A stretch of DNA of 64,000 bases from Pseudomonas sp. St316 (GCF_018325905.1 NZ_AP021901.1:2604001-2668000), one strand, 5' to 3'; positions 17,542-27,146 are shown, counted from the first letter of the stretch. Notes: generated from the letters alone by a model not told the origin. A program made the numbers and translations.

Positions 17542-18413
17542 ACAATCTCATTGTGAAATCCCCGCCTGCGGCGCCCGAACTGGCCTTGGGCAAGGTGTCG
17601 CGCAAAACGCCCTGGCTCGGCCTGATTGGCGCCGCGATGTGTGTGATCTGGTTGCTGGTGGCTATCTTCGGGCCATGGCTGGCACCCCATCCCGTAGGGG
17701 AAGTGGTCTCCGACAACGTCTTTGACACCCTCAGCGCCACTTATCCGCTGGGCACCGATTATTTGGGCCGCGACATGCTCAGCCGCATTCTCGTAGGCGC
17801 GCGCTTCACGGTGGGCTTGGCGTTGGTGGCGGCAGTCCTGGCCAGTGGGCTGGGCACCAGTTGCGCTCTGCTGTCGGTGGTTTCGCCGAAGTGGCTGGAC
17901 GAGCTGATCAGCCGACTGATGGACGCCTTTATTTCGATCCCGAGCAAGATGCTGGCGCTGATCATGGTCTCGGCGTTCGGCTCGTCGGTGACCTTGCTGA
18001 TCTGCACGGCGGTACTCAGTTTCACCCCGGGGGCGTTTCGTATCGCCCGCAGCATGGCGGTGAACATCGAGGCGCTGGAATACGTGCAGGTGGCCCGTAC
18101 CCGTGGCGAACGTCGGCTGTACATCGCCTGTGTGGAAATCCTTCCCAACATCCTCAATCCGGTGCTGACCGATCTGGGCCTGCGCTTCGGCTTCATCGTC
18201 CTGCTGCTCAGCGGCATGAGCTTCCTCGGCCTGGGCGTGCAGCCGCCGGATGCCGACCTGGGGTCGCTGGTGCGGGAAAACATCGGCGGCCTCAACCAGG
18301 GCGCGCCGGCCATCGTGATTCCAGCTCTGGCCATCGGCACCCTGACCATTGGCGTCAATCTGTTTATCGACCGCTTGTCTTCGCGGCGTAACCGACGTAC
18401 GGGAGGCCATTGA
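17538..18413 (+). CDS. ABC transporter permease, DppC-like
   Basis: The 291-residue protein carries the DppC hallmark YPLGTDYLGRDMLSR in its N-terminal part and the EAA loop ALEYVQVARTRGERRLYI. It has five to six membrane segments and pairs with the preceding DppB-like permease to form the membrane pore. The start codon overlaps the previous stop, and the ATPase gene begins one base after its own stop. Confidence 0.93.
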   Translation: MNNLIVKSPPAAPELALGKVSRKTPWLGLIGAAMCVIWLLVAIFGPWLAPHPVGEVVSDNVFDTLSATYPLGTDYLGRDMLSRILVGARFTVGLALVAAVLASGLGTSCALLSVVSPKWLDELISRLMDAFISIPSKMLALIMVSAFGSSVTLLICTAVLSFTPGAFRIARSMAVNIEALEYVQVARTRGERRLYIACVEILPNILNPVLTDLGLRFGFIVLLLSGMSFLGLGVQPPDADLGSLVRENIGGLNQGAPAIVIPALAIGTLTIGVNLFIDRLSSRRNRRTGGH

Positions 18414-18414
18414 G

Positions 18415-20259
18415 ATGAGCCAATTGATCCGAGTCGAGAACTTGCGCGTGGTCGCCTGTGGCGAGCGCAGCGAGGTGGAAATCGTCAAGGGCGTGAGTTT
18501 CTCCCTGGAAAAAGGTGAAGTGCTGGCGCTGATCGGCGAGTCTGGTTCGGGCAAGACCACCATCGCCCTGGCGCTGCTCGGTTATGCCCGGCGCGGTTGT
18601 CGCCTGGCCGGAGGCGTGGTGCAGATTGGCGAGCACGACATGCTCGCCTTGAGTGAGCGCGAGCTGCAAGGCCTGCGCGGCAACCGGGTGTCGTACATCG
18701 CCCAAAGCGCCGCGGCGGCGTTCAACCCGGCCAAGAAACTCATCGACCAAGTGGTGGAAGGGGCGTTGATCCATGGCCTGGGCAGCCGGGCCGTGCTCGA
18801 AGCCAAGGCCATCGAACTGTTCCGTGACCTGGCGTTGCCGAATCCCGAGCGCATCGGCCAGCGCTATCCCCATCAAGTGTCCGGCGGGCAACTGCAACGG
18901 GTGATGGCGGCCATGGCGTTGATCAGCGATCCGCTGCTGGTGGTGCTCGATGAGCCGACCACGGCCCTCGATGTGACGACCCAGATCGACGTACTGCGCG
19001 CCTTCAAGCGGGTGGTGCGCGAGCGTGGCGCGACGGCGGTCTACGTGTCCCACGACCTGGCCGTCGTGGCGCAGATGGCCGACCAGATCGTGGTGCTCAA
19101 CGGCGGGCAGATTTTCGAACAGAGCGCCACCGCGCCACTGCTCAAGGGCCCGGCTCATGCCTACACCCGCAGCCTGCTGGCGGCGGCACGGCCAGACACG
19201 ACGATTCGCCCGCCGTGCGGTGTGGCCGCAGACACGCCGCTGCTGACCATCAAGGGCTTGACCGCTGGCTACGGCAACAAGAACCAGCACGGCATGCCGG
19301 CGATCCGGGTGCTCGAAGACATCGACCTGACCGTGCGCAGGGGCGAGGCCATCGGTGTGATCGGAGAGTCCGGCTCGGGCAAGTCCACCTTGGCGCGGGT
19401 GGTGGCGGGGTTGTTGACCCCGGCCCTGGGCGGGCTGACGTTTGACGGTCAGCCCCTGGGTGGCAGTCTGGCCGAACGCACGGACGAACAGTTCCGGCGC
19501 ATTCAAATGGTGTTCCAGAATGCCGACACCGCGCTCAACCCGATGCACAGCATCAGCACTATCCTGAGCCGGCCGTTGAAGATGTATTTCGGCCTCAAGG
19601 GCGCGGCGCTGCGTGAGCGTATCGGCGAGTTGCTCGACCTGGTGCGTCTGCCAAGGGACATGGCCGAGCGCCGCCCGAGCGAACTCTCCGGCGGACAGAA
19701 ACAGCGGGTCAACCTGGCCCGGGCGCTGGCGGCCAAGCCGGACCTGATCCTGTGCGATGAAGTGACCTCGGCGCTGGACACGGTGGTCGGCGCGGCGATC
19801 CTTGAACTGCTGCGCGACCTGCGCCAGCAACTGGGGGTGTCCTACCTGTTCATCAGCCATGACATCTCCACGGTGCGGGCGTTGTGCGACGACATCGTGG
19901 TGATGTACAGCGGCCACAAGGTCCAGGCGGGCACCCGGCAATCGTTCGCCCAGGCGCCGTTCCATCCCTACACCGACCTGCTGATCCACTCGGTACCGGA
20001 GATGCGTCAGGGGTGGCTGGAAAGCTGTGGCGCCACCACCTGCGGCACGCTGCCGGCGTTGGGCGCGCGCGCCGAGGTGCCGCAGCTGTGCACCTTCCTC
20101 AATCGCTGCCCGGTGCGGGTCGACGGCCTCTGCAACCACACCGCGCCGCCCCGACGGATCATCGACGGCGGCAGCGAGGTGCTCTGTCATCACGACAGTG
20201 CCGAGCTGCTCAAGCGCCAACAGGATTCAAACAGCATGATCGTGGGAGCCTACGCATGA
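18415..20259 (+). CDS. ABC transporter ATP-binding protein, DppD-DppF fusion
   Basis: The 614-residue protein is two ATPase domains in one chain. The first has Walker A GESGSGKTT at 41-49 and signature SGGQLQRV. The second has Walker A GESGSGKST near 318 and signature SGGQKQRVNL. The C-terminal tail contains Cys-rich sequence (CTFLNRCPVRVDGLC) typical of oligopeptide/dipeptide ATPases. Fusion of the two ATPases is common for this importer class. Its last bases overlap the [2Fe-2S] protein gene by four, linking transport to oxidation. Confidence 0.93.
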   Translation: MSQLIRVENLRVVACGERSEVEIVKGVSFSLEKGEVLALIGESGSGKTTIALALLGYARRGCRLAGGVVQIGEHDMLALSERELQGLRGNRVSYIAQSAAAAFNPAKKLIDQVVEGALIHGLGSRAVLEAKAIELFRDLALPNPERIGQRYPHQVSGGQLQRVMAAMALISDPLLVVLDEPTTALDVTTQIDVLRAFKRVVRERGATAVYVSHDLAVVAQMADQIVVLNGGQIFEQSATAPLLKGPAHAYTRSLLAAARPDTTIRPPCGVAADTPLLTIKGLTAGYGNKNQHGMPAIRVLEDIDLTVRRGEAIGVIGESGSGKSTLARVVAGLLTPALGGLTFDGQPLGGSLAERTDEQFRRIQMVFQNADTALNPMHSISTILSRPLKMYFGLKGAALRERIGELLDLVRLPRDMAERRPSELSGGQKQRVNLARALAAKPDLILCDEVTSALDTVVGAAILELLRDLRQQLGVSYLFISHDISTVRALCDDIVVMYSGHKVQAGTRQSFAQAPFHPYTDLLIHSVPEMRQGWLESCGATTCGTLPALGARAEVPQLCTFLNRCPVRVDGLCNHTAPPRRIIDGGSEVLCHHDSAELLKRQQDSNSMIVGAYA

Positions 20260-20564
20260 ACGCGCGTTTCGTGAGGTTGGCCGAACAGGGCCGGCCCATC
20301 GTCAAATTGAAAGTGGATGGCGTCCCGATCGAGGCGTTGCAGGGCGACACCTTGATGGTCGCATTGCTGACCCACGGCCCGGCGTTGCGCCAGTCGGAAT
20401 TCGATCCGGGCAGCCGGGCCGGTTTCTGCCTGATGGGCGCCTGCCAGGATTGCTGGGTCTGGACCCGTAGCGGCGAACGCCTGCGGGCCTGCTCCAATGA
20501 AGTACGCGAAGGACTGGACATCATCACTCAACAACCGGAGGCGATATGGCCACTGCGCGGCTGA
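20256..20564 (+). CDS. [2Fe-2S] subunit of a three-part amine/opine dehydrogenase, HcnA-like
   Basis: This 102-residue protein is a stand-alone ferredoxin-like domain with Cys58, Cys63, Cys66 (GFCLMGACQDCW) and Cys79, a plant-type [2Fe-2S] pattern. The same module is the N-terminus of sarcosine oxidase alpha subunits and is a separate small subunit in hydrogen cyanide synthase (HcnA). It overlaps the next flavoprotein gene by 19 bases. The set of three genes mirrors hcnABC in size and order, but the importer and deacylase context argues for catabolism rather than cyanide production. Confidence 0.88.
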   Translation: MNARFVRLAEQGRPIVKLKVDGVPIEALQGDTLMVALLTHGPALRQSEFDPGSRAGFCLMGACQDCWVWTRSGERLRACSNEVREGLDIITQQPEAIWPLRG

Positions 20565-21937
20565 ACACGCATCGAGTCGTCATCGTCGGCGCCGGACCGG
20601 CCGGCATCCGTTGTGCCCAGACCTTGGTGGCGGCGGGCTTCAAGCCGATCCTGATCGACGAAAACCGTCGCGATGGCGGGCAGATCTATCGGCGCCAGCC
20701 CGACGGGTTCACCCGCAGCTACGCCACGCTCTACGGCACCGAAGCGGACAAGGCCCGTGACCTTCACGAAAGCTTCGACCGCCTGCGTCCACAGATCGAC
20801 TATCGCCCCGATACGCTGGTATGGAACCTGACGCCCGGACAACTGTGCTGCGTCAGCCAGGGCCAGCACACGACGGTGGATTACGACGCGCTGATCCTGT
20901 GCACCGGCGCCACCGACCGCTTGATGCCCATTGAGGGCTGGCAGTTGGGCGGTACCTACAGCCTCGGCGGCGCGCAGATCGCCTTGAAGGCCCAGGCAGT
21001 TTCCATTGGCCACCGGGTGGTGTTCATGGGCAGCGGGCCGTTGCTGTACCTCGTTGCCAGTCAATACGTAAAAGCCGGGGCCAATGTTGCGGCGGTGCTG
21101 GACACTTCGCCGTTGAGCCAGCGCATCAAAGCCCTGCCCAAACTCATGGCGCGCCCGGGCTTGCTGTTCACCGGCATGAAACTGTTGGCGCAGTTGTATC
21201 GGGCGAAGATTGCTGTGCACCTGGGTATTTCGCCGCTGCAAATTCTGGGAGAGGCGAGCAGCGGCGTCAGCGGCGTGCGGATCCGTACCACGAGCGGGGA
21301 AACCTTGACGGTGGCGTGCGACGCGGTAGCACTGGGTTATCACTTGCGCCCGGAAACCCAACTGGCTGACCTGGCGGGCTGTCGCCTGCGTTTTGACGAG
21401 GCCTCCAGCCAATGGCTGCTGGACACGGACGAAGAGGGCCGAACCTCGGTCAGCGGCGTCTACGCCGCCGGTGACGGCTCGAAGATCCGTGGCGCCGATG
21501 CCGCCGAGCACGCCGGTTGCCTGGTCGCCCTGGCGTTGTTGAGCGATCTGCAGCAGCCGGTGGACGCCGCACTCGTCGCCGAACAGCGCCAGGCGCTCAA
21601 GGTGATGGACGCGTTTCGCCTCGGCCTGGCCCAGGCGTTTCCCTGGCCGGCGGCACAGGCCAAGGCCTTGCCGGACGAGGCCATCGTTTGCCGCTGCGAG
21701 ATGATCAGCGCCGGCGAGCTGCGCCGTACCGTCAGCGAAAAGGGCGCCTGTGAAGTCAACCGGGCCAAGGCGTTCAGCCGGGTCGGCATGGGCCGCTGCC
21801 AGGGTCGCTATTGTTCCCAGGCCGGGGCCGAAGTGATTGCAGCCGCAGCGGGTGTCCAGGTGCAGGAGGTGGGGCGCCAGCGCGGTCAGGCGCCGGTCAA
21901 ACCGCTTTCGATGCTCACTCGGGAGGTGACGCCATGA
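20546..21937 (+). CDS. FAD/NAD(P)-binding oxidoreductase subunit, HcnB/OoxA-like
   Basis: The 463-residue protein has two dinucleotide-binding motifs (VGAGPAG at about 14-20, GSGPLLYL from 163), the closing YAAGDG (306-311), and a C-terminal BFD-like cluster with Cys382, Cys384, Cys418 and Cys423. This is the layout of HcnB and of opine oxidase subunit A. It would pass electrons between the substrate-oxidising flavoprotein and the [2Fe-2S] subunit. A GGAGG lies five bases before the ATG. It couples to the next gene through an ATGA overlap. Confidence 0.9.
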   Translation: MATARLNTHRVVIVGAGPAGIRCAQTLVAAGFKPILIDENRRDGGQIYRRQPDGFTRSYATLYGTEADKARDLHESFDRLRPQIDYRPDTLVWNLTPGQLCCVSQGQHTTVDYDALILCTGATDRLMPIEGWQLGGTYSLGGAQIALKAQAVSIGHRVVFMGSGPLLYLVASQYVKAGANVAAVLDTSPLSQRIKALPKLMARPGLLFTGMKLLAQLYRAKIAVHLGISPLQILGEASSGVSGVRIRTTSGETLTVACDAVALGYHLRPETQLADLAGCRLRFDEASSQWLLDTDEEGRTSVSGVYAAGDGSKIRGADAAEHAGCLVALALLSDLQQPVDAALVAEQRQALKVMDAFRLGLAQAFPWPAAQAKALPDEAIVCRCEMISAGELRRTVSEKGACEVNRAKAFSRVGMGRCQGRYCSQAGAEVIAAAAGVQVQEVGRQRGQAPVKPLSMLTREVTP

Positions 21938-23091
21938 CGGTCAATAATAAAGCCGACGTGGTGATTGTCGGCGGCGGCCTGATGGGCTCGGCGGCAGCGT
22001 TTTTCCTGCGCCAACGGGGGCAGTCGGTGATCCTGCTGGAGCGTGACCAGATCGGGCAGTACGCCAGCGGCGTGAACTTCGGCAACGTGCGGCGCCAGGG
22101 GCGTTTTCTCGGGCAACTGGAACTGGCGAACCGGTCCTGGGCACTGTGGAAACGCCTGCCGGAACTGATCGACGACGACCTGGAGTTCATCGCCAGCGGG
22201 CATATGCGCGTGTGTTATCGCGAGGATGAAATACCCGAGCTCGAGGCTTACGCAGCGGCTCCGGAAGCGGCGGAGTTGGACTTGCAGATCTATCGCGGCA
22301 GCGAGCTGCATGCGCGTTTTCCGTTTCTCGGCAAGGACGTCAAGGGCGGTTCCTATGCGCCGCACGACGGTCACGCCAACCCGCGCCTGGCGGCCCCGGC
22401 GTTCGCCCGGGCGGCACGGCGGCTCGGTGCGCGCATCGAGGAGCGCACCGAGGTGGCCGAGGTACAGAAGCTTGGTGACGGGTTCAGCATCAGCACCACC
22501 GACGGTCGCCAGTTCAGCGCTGCCCAACTGTTGATTACCGCGGGCGCTTGGGGCCAGAAGCTCTCGGCGCAATTCGACGAGCCGGTGCCGCTGGAGACCA
22601 ACGGCCCGCAAATGGCCGTTACCGAGCCGGTGCCTTATGCCTTGCCGACGGTGATCGGTGTGTACACCAAGATTCCCGAAGAGGTGATCTATTTCCGCCA
22701 GATTCCCCGAGGCAATATCGTCATCGGCGGCGGCTATCGCAGCAAGCCGGACATGCTCAACCGCCGGGCCTATGTCGAGCCGCGCAGCATCCTCAACCAG
22801 TTGGACCAGATGCGCCGCCTGCTGCCGGGTGTCGGCAATCTCAACATCATTCGCGTGTGGAGCGGCATCGAAGGCTACCTACCCGATTCGCTGCCGGTGA
22901 TGGGGCCCAGTGGCAACGTCGATGGCTTGTACTATGCGTTCGGCTTCAGCGGCCATGGCTTCCAGCTCGGTCCGGGCGTTGGCGATGTCATGGCTGAACT
23001 GATCAGCACCGGCAGCACTCGAACGTTCATCGAGCCGTTCTCCATCCGCCGGTTCGCCCTTTGTGCCGAGCAACGGAGCAAGGCCTCATGA
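21934..23091 (+). CDS. FAD-dependent catalytic subunit, HcnC/OoxB-like
   Basis: The 385-residue DAO-family flavoprotein (VVIVGGGLMGSA at about 9-20) is the third subunit of the set and the likely site of C-N bond oxidation. It is strikingly similar along its whole length to the orphan oxidase at 8393-9574, which points to a duplication within this region. HcnC oxidises glycine; OoxB oxidises opines. With a peptide-type importer upstream and an M20 deacylase downstream, an opine- or N-substituted-amino-acid substrate is the better guess. Confidence 0.9.
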   Translation: MTVNNKADVVIVGGGLMGSAAAFFLRQRGQSVILLERDQIGQYASGVNFGNVRRQGRFLGQLELANRSWALWKRLPELIDDDLEFIASGHMRVCYREDEIPELEAYAAAPEAAELDLQIYRGSELHARFPFLGKDVKGGSYAPHDGHANPRLAAPAFARAARRLGARIEERTEVAEVQKLGDGFSISTTDGRQFSAAQLLITAGAWGQKLSAQFDEPVPLETNGPQMAVTEPVPYALPTVIGVYTKIPEEVIYFRQIPRGNIVIGGGYRSKPDMLNRRAYVEPRSILNQLDQMRRLLPGVGNLNIIRVWSGIEGYLPDSLPVMGPSGNVDGLYYAFGFSGHGFQLGPGVGDVMAELISTGSTRTFIEPFSIRRFALCAEQRSKAS

Positions 23092-24245
23092 AACCCCGCG
23101 TGTTAGCCATTTTCGAACGCCTGTTGGCGTTTGAAACGGTCTCTTCAGAATCGAACCTGGCCCTGATCGAGTACGTGCGCGAGCTGTTGCTGGGCAAGGG
23201 TATCGAGTCGCTGATCGTCAAGGATGAGAGCGGCAAGAAGGCCAACCTGTTCGCCAGCACCGGCCCGAGTGAGTTGCCCGGGGTCCTGCTGTCTGGGCAC
23301 ACCGACGTGGTGCCGGCGGCAGGGCAGGCCTGGAGCGTTCCGGCGTTCCAGGCGACAGTGCGCGATGGACGCGTCTACGGGCGTGGCAGTTGTGACATGA
23401 AAGGTTTCATTGCGCTGGCCATCGACGCCATGCTCGATGCCGCCGACCATTCGTTGAACCGGCCATTGCAACTGGCGCTTTCCCACGACGAGGAGATCGG
23501 TTGCGTGGGGGTGCGGCGCCTGCTCGACGTGCTGCACCTGGCGCCGGTGCGACCGTTTTTGTGCGTGATCGGCGAGCCGACCAACATGCAGTTCGTGCTT
23601 GGCCACAAGGGCAAGGGTTCCTATCGCACCTACTGTCGCGGCCTGGAAGCGCACTCATCGCTGGCACCGCGCTCGGTCAATGCGATTCACGTGGCCTGCG
23701 ATTTCATCGCCGCGTTGCGCCAGAGCCAGCAGCAACTGCAGGAGCAGGGCGCCCAGGACGCGGATTACGACGTGCCCTACAGCACCGTGCATGTCGGGCA
23801 GATTGTCGGCGGCAAGGCACTGAACATCGTGCCGAACCTGTGCACCCTGGATTTCGAAGTGCGCAATTTGCCGGACGACGACCTGGACCTGTTCCTGGAG
23901 CAACTGCGCGAGCGCGCCGAGGTGATCGTGCGTGAAGCCAAGAAACTCTCCAGCGTCGCGGACATCGAGATCGAAACCCTCAACGTCTATCCGGGCCTCG
24001 ACACCCATCCGAGTGTCGAAGCCGTGCGCTTCCTGAAAAACTTTGCCACCCCGGACACCGGCACCGCCAAGGTCTCCTTCGGCACCGAAGGCGGCCTGTT
24101 CAAGCAGCGCCTGGATGTACCCGTGGTGGTCTGCGGCCCAGGCTCCATCGAACAGGCGCACAAGCCCGATGAGTTCATCGAGATCAGCCAGATGGACGCG
24201 GGGGAGCGGTTTCTGGAAGGGTTGCTGGGGTCTTTGAAAATCTAA
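23088..24245 (+). CDS. M20-family deacylase, ArgE-like (acetylornithine deacetylase type)
   Basis: The 385-residue metallopeptidase has the M20 di-metal site: His71 and Asp73 (GHTDVVP), Asp103 (GRGSCDMKG), and the Glu135/Glu136 pair (SHDEEIG). It hydrolyses N-acyl amino acids, with N-acetylornithine as the classic case. Its ATG overlaps the stop of the HcnC-like gene, so it is the last gene of the operon. Here it more likely removes an acyl group from the imported compound than serves arginine synthesis. A REP pair follows directly. Confidence 0.88.
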   Translation: MKPRVLAIFERLLAFETVSSESNLALIEYVRELLLGKGIESLIVKDESGKKANLFASTGPSELPGVLLSGHTDVVPAAGQAWSVPAFQATVRDGRVYGRGSCDMKGFIALAIDAMLDAADHSLNRPLQLALSHDEEIGCVGVRRLLDVLHLAPVRPFLCVIGEPTNMQFVLGHKGKGSYRTYCRGLEAHSSLAPRSVNAIHVACDFIAALRQSQQQLQEQGAQDADYDVPYSTVHVGQIVGGKALNIVPNLCTLDFEVRNLPDDDLDLFLEQLRERAEVIVREAKKLSSVADIEIETLNVYPGLDTHPSVEAVRFLKNFATPDTGTAKVSFGTEGGLFKQRLDVPVVVCGPGSIEQAHKPDEFIEISQMDAGERFLEGLLGSLKI

Positions 24246-24275
24246 GCCATACACAGAAGAAATGTGGGAGGTACG

Positions 24276-24372
24276 CCTGTGGGAGCAAAGCTTGCTCGCG
24301 ATGAGCGATGGCACGGTCTTGACCAGTGTCGCCGGATCCACCGCAATCGCGAGCAAGCTTTGCTCCCACAGG
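24276..24372. repeat. Inverted REP pair closing the operon
   Basis: CCTGTGGGAGCAAAGCTTGC and its reverse complement form arms around a spacer of about 45 bases. It sits between the M20 gene and the succinate-semialdehyde dehydrogenase gene and probably marks the end of the ten-gene transcript. Nothing else is seen in 24246-24514. Confidence 0.9.
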
Positions 24373-24514
24373 CTTCGGTGTTTGGCCTGGTGCCCCGGTA
24401 GAGCCTGCTGCTTCCCCGCAAATTTCAGCATCCAACACTGCCCAAACCCCGCTTTCAGCATCCTGCCCCGCGGCATCTCCCTAGACTGGAGCTACCTCGG
24501 AACAGGACGCGACC

Positions 24515-25972
24515 ATGCTCAAGAATCGATTGAAAGACCCCAGCCTGTTGGCAGAACTCGCTTACGTCGACGGTCAGTGGATCAGTGCCGACAACGCCGC
24601 CACCCTCGACGTCATTGACCCGGCCACCGGCCAGTTGCTGGCCCGTGTACCGGCGATGCAAGGCGTGGAAACCCGGCGTGCCATCGAGGCCGCCGAGCGG
24701 GCCTGGCCCGCGTGGCGCGCGCGTCCGGCGGCGGAGCGGGCAGCGCTGTTGGAGCGCTGGTATCAAGCCATGATGGACAACCTGGACGACCTCGCGCTGA
24801 TCATGACCTGTGAACAGGGCAAGCCGTTGAACGAAGCCAAAGGCGAGATCCGCTACGGGGCCGGTTTCGCCAAATGGTTTGCCGAAGAGGCCCGGCGGGT
24901 CTATGGCGAGACGATCCCGGCGCCCAGCGGCGACCGGCGCCTGCTCACGCTCAAGCAACCGGTGGGCGTCTGCGCCGCCATCACGCCGTGGAATTTTCCC
25001 AACGCGATGATCACCCGCAAATGCGCCCCCGCCCTGGCGGCGGGTTGCCCGGTCATCGTCAAACCCTCCGACCTGACGCCTTTGTCGGCCCTGGCCCTGG
25101 CGGTGCTGGCCGAGCGGGTCGGGATTCCGGCCGGGGTGTTCAATGTCCTGACGGGTATGCCTGCCGGTATCGGCGAAGAACTGACCGGTAACCCGACGGT
25201 GCGCAAGATTTCCTTTACCGGTTCTACGGCGGTCGGGCGCTTGCTGATGCGCCAGAGCGCCGAGCACATCAAGCGCTTGAGTCTGGAGCTGGGCGGAAAC
25301 GCGCCGTTCATCGTGTTTGACGATGCGGACCTGGAACAGGCAGTGGCCGGCATCATGCTCAGCAAGTTTCGCAACGCCGGCCAGACCTGCGTCTGCGCCA
25401 ACCGCATCCTGGTGCAGGACGGCATCTACGAACGCTTCGCCGCGCGGCTGGTGGAGGAGGTGGGCAAGCTCAAGGTCGGCAATGGGCTGGAGGCTGACGT
25501 GATGATCGGCCCGCTGATCAACCTCGCAGCGGTGAACAAAGTCGCCCGGCACATCGACGATGCGTTGAGCCAGGGCGCGCACCTGCTCTGTGGTGGTGTT
25601 CCCGAGGGCGACAGTCAGTTCGTCCAGCCAACGGTACTGGGCGAGGCCCACGCCGGGATGTTGCTGGCCAACGAAGAAACCTTCGGCCCGGTGGCTCCGT
25701 TGATGCGCTTTACTACTGAAGAGGAGGCCCTGGCCCTGGCCAATGCCACGCCTTATGGCCTGGGGGCTTACTACTTCACCCAAGACCTGCGCCGCTCATG
25801 GCGTTTCGGCGAGGCGCTGGAGTTCGGCATGGTCGGGCTCAATACCGGACTCATTTCCATGGAAGTCGCGCCCTTCGGCGGCATCAAGCAGTCGGGCCTG
25901 GGCCGCGAAGGCAGCAAGTACGGTCTGGACGAATACCTTGAAGTCAAGGCCTTCCATATCGGTGGGCTGTGA
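24515..25972 (+). CDS. NAD(P)-dependent succinate-semialdehyde dehydrogenase type
   Basis: The 485-residue aldehyde dehydrogenase has PWNFP (158-162), the catalytic Glu258 (LELGGNAPF) and nucleophile Cys292 (AGQTCVCANR). The second Cys two residues later is typical of GabD-type succinate-semialdehyde dehydrogenases, as is the ending PFGGIKQSGLGREGSKYG. It converts succinate semialdehyde, or a related omega-aldehyde acid, to the acid. It could use the product of GabT (32906-34198). It is followed at 40 bases by a tartrate-type dehydrogenase gene. Confidence 0.88.
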   Translation: MLKNRLKDPSLLAELAYVDGQWISADNAATLDVIDPATGQLLARVPAMQGVETRRAIEAAERAWPAWRARPAAERAALLERWYQAMMDNLDDLALIMTCEQGKPLNEAKGEIRYGAGFAKWFAEEARRVYGETIPAPSGDRRLLTLKQPVGVCAAITPWNFPNAMITRKCAPALAAGCPVIVKPSDLTPLSALALAVLAERVGIPAGVFNVLTGMPAGIGEELTGNPTVRKISFTGSTAVGRLLMRQSAEHIKRLSLELGGNAPFIVFDDADLEQAVAGIMLSKFRNAGQTCVCANRILVQDGIYERFAARLVEEVGKLKVGNGLEADVMIGPLINLAAVNKVARHIDDALSQGAHLLCGGVPEGDSQFVQPTVLGEAHAGMLLANEETFGPVAPLMRFTTEEEALALANATPYGLGAYYFTQDLRRSWRFGEALEFGMVGLNTGLISMEVAPFGGIKQSGLGREGSKYGLDEYLEVKAFHIGGL

Positions 25973-26012
25973 TGCGAACTCCATTTGAACCGACACCAGG
26001 GAGCCACGATTG

Positions 26013-27092
26013 ATGAGCAAACCATTTCGAATCGCTGCCATTGCCGGCGATGGCATCGGCAAGGAAGTGTTGCCTGAGGGGCTGCGGGTACTGGAGCAAG
26101 CCGCGAAAAAGTGGCAGTTGGCGCTGGACATCGAAGTGCTCGATTGGGCCCATTGCGATTACTACCTGGAGCACGGGCAGATGATGCCCGCCGACTGGTT
26201 CGAACAGCTCAAGGGTTTCGACGCGATCTACTTCGGTGCCGTGGGTTGGCCGGACAAGGTGCCGGATCATGTTTCCCTGTGGGGCTCGTTGCTCAAGTTC
26301 CGCCGCGACTTCGACCAGTACGTGAACATCCGCCCGGTGCGGCTGTTTCCGGGGGTGCCGTGTCCGTTGGCCGGGCGCAAGGCGGGGGACATCGACTTCG
26401 TGGTGATCCGCGAGAACACCGAGGGCGAATACTCGTCGGTCGGCGGCAAAATGTTCGAAGGCACCGAGCATGAGTTCGTGCTTCAGGAGTCGGTGTTCAC
26501 CCGGCGCGGGGTCGACCGCATTCTGAAGTTCGCTTTCGACCTGGCCCAGACTCGGCCGCGCAAACGCCTGACCGCAGCAACCAAGTCCAATGGCATCTCC
26601 ATCAGCATGCCGTATTGGGACGAGCGCACGGCCTTGATGGCCGAGCAGTACCCGGAGGTGAAGTGGGACAAGCAACACATCGACATCCTGTGCGCGCGTT
26701 TCGTCTTGCAGCCCGACAGGTTTGATGTGGTGGTGGCGTCGAACCTGTTCGGCGACATCCTCTCCGACCTGGGCCCCGCCTGCGCCGGCACCATCGGTAT
26801 CGCCCCGTCGGCCAACCTGGATCCGCAGCGACGCTACCCCTCGCTGTTCGAACCGGTGCATGGCTCGGCACCCGATATCTATGGGCAGAACATCGCCAAC
26901 CCGATCGCGATGATCTGGTCCGGCGCCTTGATGCTCGATTTCCTGGGTAACGGCGATGAACGCTACCGCGCGGCCCACGATGGGATTCTCAAGGCCATCG
27001 AACAAGTCATCGCCGAAGGCCCCATCACCCCCGACCTGGGTGGACAAGGCTCGACCCAGGATGTTGGCCAGGCCATCGCTGCCGCGCTCTGA
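26013..27092 (+). CDS. Tartrate/D-malate dehydrogenase-type protein (isocitrate/isopropylmalate family)
   Basis: The 359-residue protein is a metal-dependent beta-decarboxylating dehydrogenase (IAGDGIGKEV, RENTEGEYSSVGG, NLFGDILSDL, EPVHGSAPDI). LWGSLLKFRR and YVNIRPVRLFPG match the tartrate/D-malate dehydrogenase group rather than LeuB or Icd. It oxidises a 2-hydroxy diacid with NAD. The ATG at 26013 has GGGAG upstream. It is probably co-transcribed with the preceding aldehyde dehydrogenase and ends at a clear terminator. Confidence 0.9.
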   Translation: MSKPFRIAAIAGDGIGKEVLPEGLRVLEQAAKKWQLALDIEVLDWAHCDYYLEHGQMMPADWFEQLKGFDAIYFGAVGWPDKVPDHVSLWGSLLKFRRDFDQYVNIRPVRLFPGVPCPLAGRKAGDIDFVVIRENTEGEYSSVGGKMFEGTEHEFVLQESVFTRRGVDRILKFAFDLAQTRPRKRLTAATKSNGISISMPYWDERTALMAEQYPEVKWDKQHIDILCARFVLQPDRFDVVVASNLFGDILSDLGPACAGTIGIAPSANLDPQRRYPSLFEPVHGSAPDIYGQNIANPIAMIWSGALMLDFLGNGDERYRAAHDGILKAIEQVIAEGPITPDLGGQGSTQDVGQAIAAAL

Positions 27093-27119
27093 GGCGTGAT
27101 CCCACCTGCGATACTTTTT

Positions 27120-27146
27120 GCCCGCTCACACTGCGGGCTTTTTTTT
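27120..27146 (+). terminator. Rho-independent terminator
   Basis: A six-base perfect stem GCCCGC/GCGGGC with the loop TCACACT is followed by eight T residues. It ends the SSADH/tartrate dehydrogenase transcript 27 bases after the stop codon. Confidence 0.88.

Noticed and set aside
18364..20220. A 618-codon minus-strand frame over the ABC ATPase
   Set aside because: Antisense shadow of a gene with two complete Walker A and signature motifs.
20256..23091. A hydrogen cyanide synthase operon (hcnABC)
   Set aside because: Subunit sizes and order match, but the genes overlap a peptide-type importer upstream and an M20 deacylase downstream, and no Anr-type promoter precedes them. An amine or opine dehydrogenase is the better reading. 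A tree against known HcnABC would decide.
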